Shown one piece after another: positions 57,501 through 64,000 of a stretch of 64,000 bases of DNA. The position numbers and the translations under genes are program-made. The number at the start of each line of letters is the position of its first letter. Position 1 is the first letter of the stretch. Origin of the DNA: Nectonema munidae (Eukaryota > Nematomorpha > Nectonematoida > Nectonematidae); assembly GCA_030549495.1 (NCBI GenBank), contig JAUIRK010000612.1, positions 62,001 to 126,000 on the forward strand, written 5' to 3'. The notes under the pieces are model-generated. The model made no database searches, was not told the origin of the DNA, and saw nothing but the letters and a program-made list of their open reading frames with translations.

Positions 57501-60240
57501 AGCTGAACACAACGTAATAGTATCTTGCTTGTCAACATAAGAAACATATGCAATATATTTTAAAAGAGAAAAATTTTCAACATGTCAGTTTATTTTACAA
57601 TTAGAATGAAAATTTCAACCGTTAGGGCGACTTCTAAATATGACTTAATTTTAAATTTTTGCTCAAACTAATTAATTAAGTTTTTTGGAATATAAATAGA
57701 ATACATACTTGAACTAAGGCCAATATGGTAAAAAACATGAAGCTAAGATAAAGAAAAATTGCACAATTTTATTTGAAAATAATTGAAATTAATAATCATG
57801 AATACAATGACCAACCTAGCAATATCCGATTACTATTAACCTATTTAGTATCAATGTTCCCAAAGAAAATAGAGAGGAACTCTTTTTTAAGGATGAATGA
57901 GAACAAGTTTTTTATAAAAAGATTTCTTGTATAAAAAAGTTTAATATTTTTAAATTTAAATTAAATAAAAATAGTAATTTTTAGAAAATAAAATCATTAC
58001 ACATAATAAATGAATAATTTAAAACATCATTTCTGATTAAAAACCACACATTTTGAAATAATTATGATAAATTTTCAAATCTTCAAGTGCAATTTAAAGA
58101 AAAACTATATAAAAATTTCAAAAAATGATGTAATAATTAAATAATTTAGAAATACCCTAAAAATCCATTTTATTAAATAGATTAAATTAAGATTAAAAAG
58201 TATAAAAAAATTAATTTAAATTTCACTTGCCCAAACATTAAACACCTATTTTTGAATACTTAATTTGAAATCTAAGACAACATAAATAAACCATTGGAAC
58301 TCGTTTAAATATAGCTTTTATGCTTACCAAAATTTATGTTTTAATATGTTATATCAAGACCTGTTAAAATTCTAATCTAGTACTCATAATATCCAGACCA
58401 ATACGGGACTAGACTCTCTATAATTTCAACTGGCCCAAACAAGAGTATAATATCTAGAACCAGAGCAGAATAATTAAAAACCGAGCCGAAATGAGGACTA
58501 GAACTGAAACAGACCATAACTAATTTGGAGGCTTTTTAGACCAGCAAATTAAGCTACATATATTTAAGGATCTCACTCAAGTCATGACAGAGTTACTATT
58601 TGAAGTCTTATCTGAATTTTATGATCTAACTAAAGTAAATAAAATTGTTAGAACAATTGATCATGAAAGAATTTGCAAAATACTTTCGTTTATACTTTTA
58701 GTTTATCATATATAAGAATTTAATGTGTTTATATATTTATTTTATTTATTGGTTAAAAACGAGCATGTTTCACGAAATCTAAATATACAGAAATTTTTAC
58801 TCTTCCAAAGTAGGTGCCCCTCTATCCGTAATCTAAGCTTACCGATTAGTAACACTCGATCCTAATGATCAATATAACGTTGAGAGAACGGGTTCTTTCC
58901 CAGCTGAAACGATTGCCACTTGCTCTGTCACCGCCACAAGACAAAAGGAAAGATCGTGTTATTCTAGGCTAGATTGAAAATAGTATTTTGGTATTAATAA
59001 ATTAAAAATAATATTTGTTACTCATTGTAAGAGTTAATTCTGTCTTGGAAAAACTTTCAAATGTGGAATTTATGTTCATTATTCAACAACAAATCAAAAC
59101 GAATAACTTCATTTATATTGGGTGAATAGGTTAAAATTGATTATAGTCATATAAGACCCATTAGCCGCCAAAAATTTTACTTATTAGAAAAATCAACTTA
59201 AGTGACTCTTCCCATCCTCTCTTGGTACTAGCCTGGTACTCTCCTGGTTTCAAAAATCGTTATTGGTATCATTTGAGAGTTTAAAGCTTATTATCGACGC
59301 TGCCTCACTCTACACTTTATTGTTAAGGATTCCTAAATTTTTAATTGTTGACTCTGCATTTTTATATTTTCAATCGCAAAAAATAAAGTGATATCAAACG
59401 ACAAACAAAGTGATAATCTTTTCCTGAACTACAAATTCTTATTCCTTATCTAGCCTAAACCACAGATTCACACCCAGTGGGTCGCAACTGTTAAGAGAAA
59501 TCTACTAGACAAAACCTTGAGGAGTTAATAATTGTTTATGCCTAGATTATTTAAAACAATCTTTATTTATCAAATGTATTTTTTTTTAATTCTTTATATT
59601 TTTGGCAAAATTATCTATCCCTAGTTAAAACATATGTTGATGTCATTATTAAAAAGCTGTAGTTTTTGACAAAATAAGTTCGTACCAATGATGTAATACA
59701 GAGTTTAAGAGAAATTATGTAACTAATTTATTTCCTTTTCCTTTACACTACATGGTTACAGACTCAGAGGGAAATAATCCGTCACAGACATCGAGTCAAA
59801 GTACTTACTTATAAATAATTGGCAGGACTCTCAAATTTTATTAGATACCGACTCTTATAGCTTAAAAATCTCCAACTGAGCAACCCTACTTAATAAAATT
59901 CTAATCATGCTCTAATAGTAGTAGGTAATTTAGTAATTCAATTTTACATTTAGCAAGAGAGATTTTTTAATTAGATTTTGGCGTATATGAATATAAAATA
60001 GAGAAAAGCCATTTAAATTTTCCAATTAGAGTGATTTGAGTAAGGTTTTTTCATGGACGGATCCAGAATCTCTTAAAAAGTTTAAATTCTCTTTTTATAT
60101 GAGTTTAATTTTGTATATTAAATATTTATTTAATATAGAAATTTTAAATTATACTGCCAATAATTTATCAAAATTGTTAACCAAACTTTTGAAATATGTT
60201 GGGTTTGATTGGCAGAATGCAGGCGCTAGAGCCTACTACG
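57500..60240. other. Long AT-rich spacer
   Basis: No sustained coding frame. A less AT-rich patch at 58800-58970 (runs of GATTGCCACTTGCTCTGTC-like text) may be an old repeat but I cannot name it. Confidence 0.35.
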
Positions 60241-60253
60241 CCCTCATTTGCAG

Positions 60254-60295
60254 TGACGGATCTAGAGTAGGGGGATACATCCTCCCCACTGGTGA
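60254..60295. mobile_element. hAT-type terminus without a partner
   Basis: CAGTGACGGATCTAGAGTAG followed by a G run and CCTCCCC, like the left end of the 2379-2671 MITE. A similar GGACGGATCCAGAATC lies at 60057-60072 in the same orientation. The other end was not found. Confidence 0.4.
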
Positions 60296-60858
60296 TACAA
60301 ATAGAAGAAAGGATTTACTTATTTGGTTTTTTTAAAATAAAACTTGTATTAAAATTTAATTTGAACTTTTAAATTTCAATCATACGTTTTTAGTTCGTTT
60401 TTCGCATACTTCAACTTAAAAAAAATACTTTTTAGCTTGTCATTTTGTATATATATTTTTTCTTTTTTCACTGAAAATAGATATTGGTATAATTTCTTCA
60501 ATAAGGTACCAAAGATTGTTCATAAAAACATTTTTGCAGAAACAATCATAGAGTTTTCCTCTTCGATAAATGAATTAATCAGAATCAAGTCGTTTAATAC
60601 TGTATCTTCAGGAATGCTTGCAGTATACCACCAGAACAAATAGGTAAAGATGCAGAAAGCAGTCATTTTTTTTATCTGTTGGTTTAAAAGTCTTTGGAAA
60701 TTTCTTTTTTAACATAACAATTTTTAAATAATAAATAATTATAATCATGCATCTATTAATAGAACCGTATACTCTAAATTTTACAAAACTTTTTTCACCA
60801 TCAAAATAAATGAGGCTTAAAAGAAGTTCTTTGTAATGATTTCACACATATTTCTTAT

Positions 60859-61337
60859 TTAACATATCCTTAAAAAAGTTAACAATTTTACTTCCTTCAT
60901 AAAAAGTAAAGATAATACTTTGCACTCTTTTCTAAATTTATTAAAAAGATCATGTTCTGGTCCAGAAGTCTTGTAAATTTTCATATCTTCCCATACATTT
61001 TTTGGCAAAATTTCACCAATATGATGTCTGCAAGGACACCATAGAAGTGGCGTTTTAAGTTTATTGAGGATACAACAGACAAACATCCAGTGTTAAGACT
61101 TGTGGTGTCAAAGACCATTCTTTTGACAAACTCCTTATGGCCCAATTTTTGAAGCAAATCTACAGAAACACTTGAGAGGACTTCTCCTGCTTTCTTTTTC
61201 CCATATGAATTTACTAAAGACACTCCAAGTAACTCAACCATGTCATTGTTTGAAACAACACCTGACATTCGCTCCTCGTAATGAGATTTACTTTTCAATG
61301 TAGGAAGTAATTTTCCACGCCAGTGCAGCAAATTCAA
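60859..61337 (-). pseudogene. Transposase relic with FDTT/NTG and RHHI motifs
   Basis: Minus strand, first frame: LLHWRGKLLPTLKSKSH, VELLGVSLVNSYGKKKAGEV, then MVFDTTSLNTGCLS. A second, overlapping frame (shift near 61.03 kb) continues CRHHIGEILPKNVWEDM, then TSGPEHDLFNKFRKE. The motif order FDTTxxNTG, RHHI, SGP is one I associate with a common but poorly named invertebrate transposase family. The C-terminal half is missing or unrecognisable. DNA transposon, inactive. Confidence 0.6.
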
Positions 61338-61675
61338 AAAGGTTTTTTGGATTCCACGAGTTGTTAATTTTACTGGCAGTTTCTTTTATAAACTTCATTG
61401 CTAGAAACCACGTTTTCTTTTTTTAAAATATCGTGTGGTACAAATATTCTAGTTCCACTTTTTTTTTTTTACATGTTTTGAGATTTTATATTTGAAACAT
61501 TTCATCATCGTTATCTACAAATTTTTTTCCATCTACACTACCATAAGAAGCTTTTTTTCTATCACCAATAACTCCCCCATCGCCTGGTCCCAAGCCCGGG
61601 GTGGGAAAGGAGGAGGGTTTTGCACCAGGAAGGCCATCGGACATGTAAAAAATTTGCCAAAACTTATTTACAACT

Positions 61676-63746
61676 ATGAAATCAAAATTACATTGGCGCG
61701 GTACAGCCAAAAGTACCGGGTGGGTTTCACCAGTTTTCTACCTTAGAAAGAATACTGGTAAAAAAGTTGTGGAGAGGTTGAATGTGGGCAGTTTAGTTAG
61801 AAAATCAATAAAAATAACAGAAATGTTAAATAGAAGAAAATTTGATATTTTTGGACTTCAGAAAGTAAGGTATAAGGGAGATAAGTGTAAATGGTTAGAT
61901 AACTACAAATTGTTTTGGTCAGGGAACGACAAAGGTACAGCCGAAGTAGGGATAATGATTAAGGCAAACTTTGTAGACAGAATAGTGAGTGTCAATAGAG
62001 TTAGTGATAGAATAATTGTTATAGATATCTGTATTAACAACGAAATTTAGTCATTTTTATCTGTATACGGTCCACAAATAGGACTTAGCACAAAGATTAA
62101 AGAAGAATTTTATTTTAGTTTAGACAAAGTAATTTGGAATAGGAAAAGAAAAGTGTATTGTTTTAGATTTAAATGGTCATGTATGTGAAGTTATTGCCAC
62201 GTATAGGCAAGTACATGGAGGATACGGGTACTGTAAAATTAATAAAGAGGGTTACTTGGTTTTGTAGACAGCATGGGTTTATTTTTACCTAATACACAAT
62301 TTAAGAAAAGTTAGGATAACTTACAAATCAGGTAATGAAGCATCTATGATTGACTACATTTTGATTCCACAAAATTTTTGATCAATACCAAAACTTTTCC
62401 GGGTGAATCATGTTTAAGTCAACATAGACTTATTATTGCCAATTTATTTTATCAAGAAAAAAATTTACACAAGAAAATAATAAAAATTAAAACTTTAAAA
62501 GTTTGGAGATTAAAAGACGAGAATATAAAAATCGAGTTTATTAAACAAGTAAAAACAATGGTGTATTAGAAAACGAAATAATAACTTAGACAAAATTAAA
62601 AATAACAATGTAAGAATAGGAGAGAAAGTTTTAGATAAAACTAAGTTTTCAAAAAACAAAAATAAGGTAACTTGGTTTTGGAGTAAAGAGGTTAAGGAAT
62701 GTATAGGCGTAAAAAGAAAAGCATTTAGAGCTTACCAGTTAGATAAAACTAAAGAGGAACACATAGAGTATAAAAATGCAAAAAATAGATGTTAAAAAAA
62801 TTATCAGAAAGAGTAAAGAGAGAATTTTACAATTAAAACAAGAGAATGAACGCAAAAAAGAAAGTTAAACCAAGACGTAGTTAATAAAGATGGATATTTA
62901 GTTAGTAAATTAAGTGGATATGTTAAACCCCTGGTCGCATTTTTCTAAAGTATTCTTTAATAATGAAAATAAGTTAGGAAATCTAGATGCGGTCAATAAA
63001 GTTGAAGGACCTTGCGAATCTGTGTCTCTTGATGAAGTCATTTGTGCTTTTGACCAAATGAAACCAAATAAATCAGCTGGATATAGCGGATGTTGTTTAG
63101 AAATGTTAAAGTTATTTAAATATTAAATCGTTGACGTTTTAACAATCATAGTTCAAAATATATTTGACGGAGCTTCTATTCCAAAAACCTGGAATAAAAG
63201 TTTATTAATACCATTATATAAAGGCAAAAAAACTATAAAAATTGTTCAAATTATAGAACAATAAAACTATTAGAACATGATATTAAAATAGTAGAAAGAA
63301 TTTTATTGAATAGACTAAAAAAGAGTATTCTAATTAGTAAAATGCAATTCGGTTTTATTCCGGACAAGAGCTCAAATGGCGCTATTTTTATTATTAGACA
63401 GCTTATCGAAAAGAGAGCAAGAAATGGGCATAGTCTGTATCTTGCTTTTATAGACCTGGAGAAAGCTTTTGACTGCGTTTCTAAAAGTCTCATGGAGTGG
63501 TCTTTGAGAAGAAAAGGGGTAAATGAAAGACTAGTGAGAGACATTATGGCCTTGTACAAAAGCGAAGACACTTTTATAAAAATTAATAATTCAATTTCTA
63601 GTAAGTTTAAAATAAAAGTAGGCTTACATCAAGGTTCGATTTTAAGCCCCTTTTTATTTAATAACATTCTTGATGAAATTCTTAAGTATTTAATTAAGGA
63701 AGATACGAGTGAGATTTTATATGCGGATGATATAGTACTAATAGGA
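61676..63746 (+). mobile_element. LINE with endonuclease and reverse transcriptase (RTE-like)
   Basis: Endonuclease (about 61780-62400): LNVGSLVRKSIKITEMLNRR, DIFGLQKVRYKG, LFWSGNDKGTAEVGI, NRVSDRIIV, SVYGPQIGLS, and DYILIPQ later. Reverse transcriptase (about 62990-63745): MKPNKSAGYSG, NYRTIKLLEHDIKIVERIL, FGFIPDKSSNGAIFIIRQL, AFIDLEKAFDCVS, GLHQGSILSPFLF, and the catalytic YADD at 63719-63730. These match LINEs often mis-deposited as craniofacial development protein 2-like. Several stops and frameshifts in the endonuclease and linker, though the RT core is open for 155 codons. The 3' part is displaced by the insertion at 63747. Confidence 0.85.
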
Positions 63747-64000
63747 CAGTGGTTCTTAACCTTTTTTCTATAATTCCCCATTTTTTGTGAGCGAACTCTC
63801 AATTTCCCACCACAGTTATCGTTCACTAAAAAAATTAATTTTAACCTATTCAGTGTTTAGTGGGTAAATATACATTTTGTTTTTTTGTGTCATTTCACAA
63901 ACTTGAAATTTTGTTAAAACTTTATTTTTCTTATAAACATATTTTTATATGATATATAATTTGTATTAAATTAAAAACTATTTGGAGATTATTTTTTTAA
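63747..64000. mobile_element. hAT-type element inserted in the LINE, cut by window edge
   Basis: CAGTGGTTCTTAACC begins exactly where the LINE reading frame breaks off, and closely resembles the 15-bp end of the 31956-32334 MITE. The left flank TAATAGGA (63739-63746) would be the 8-bp duplication. The other end is outside the window. Confidence 0.7.

Noticed and set aside
58800-58970. Possible old repeat with GC-richer composition
   Set aside because: No terminal repeats, coding frame or second copy in the window.

Overview
The window is AT-rich invertebrate nuclear DNA. It has spliced genes with GT-AG introns, LINE, SINE and Helitron pieces, many small non-autonomous DNA transposons and a very long minisatellite. 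I could not place it more closely than an invertebrate metazoan. Intron length is bimodal: several introns are only 61-65 bp and others run from about 1 to 10 kb, swollen by repeats.

The first 29 kb is one gene on the minus strand, a class-II (muscle-type) myosin heavy chain. I resolved the promoter region (TATA box plus a perfect CArG box near 28.9 kb), a tiny predicted leader exon, the ATG exon at 25.07-25.41 kb and 14 further coding exons down to base 1, where the gene leaves the window. Codon phase is continuous across every junction for about 615 residues. These carry the P-loop, switch I and switch II, up to just before the actin-binding loop. The largest intron (4851-14724) holds a roughly 6.7 kb minisatellite of about 150 copies of a 44-bp unit with higher-order structure. 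Other introns hold a hAT-type MITE, a piggyBac-type MITE, a decayed LINE, a Helitron 3' end, a piggyBac-like coding relic and a foldback element.

From 29 to 49 kb lies a stretch dense in mobile elements. Inside it, on the plus strand, is a diverged gene of the GH13/SLC3A type (maltase, rBAT or 4F2hc-like). I recognise it from five exons with compatible phase (41.4-49.2 kb), a stop codon and a poly(A) signal; two earlier exons are tentative. A compound GGT / poly-G / GAT microsatellite of about 500 bp lies at 36.1-36.6 kb.

From 49 to 52.8 kb there is a nested repeat block with a suspicious homopolymer patch that is probably a sequencing artefact. Next comes an intact, intronless gene on the minus strand for the beta subunit of cytosolic phenylalanyl-tRNA synthetase (52.82-54.77 kb). 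From 55.7 to 64 kb the sequence is mostly decayed transposons: copies of an unusual DDE-type transposase family also seen at 34 kb, and a LINE with endonuclease and reverse transcriptase that is cut by a hAT-type insertion just before the window ends. I saw no retrovirus, LTR element, Polinton, rRNA, CRISPR array or functional tRNA gene.
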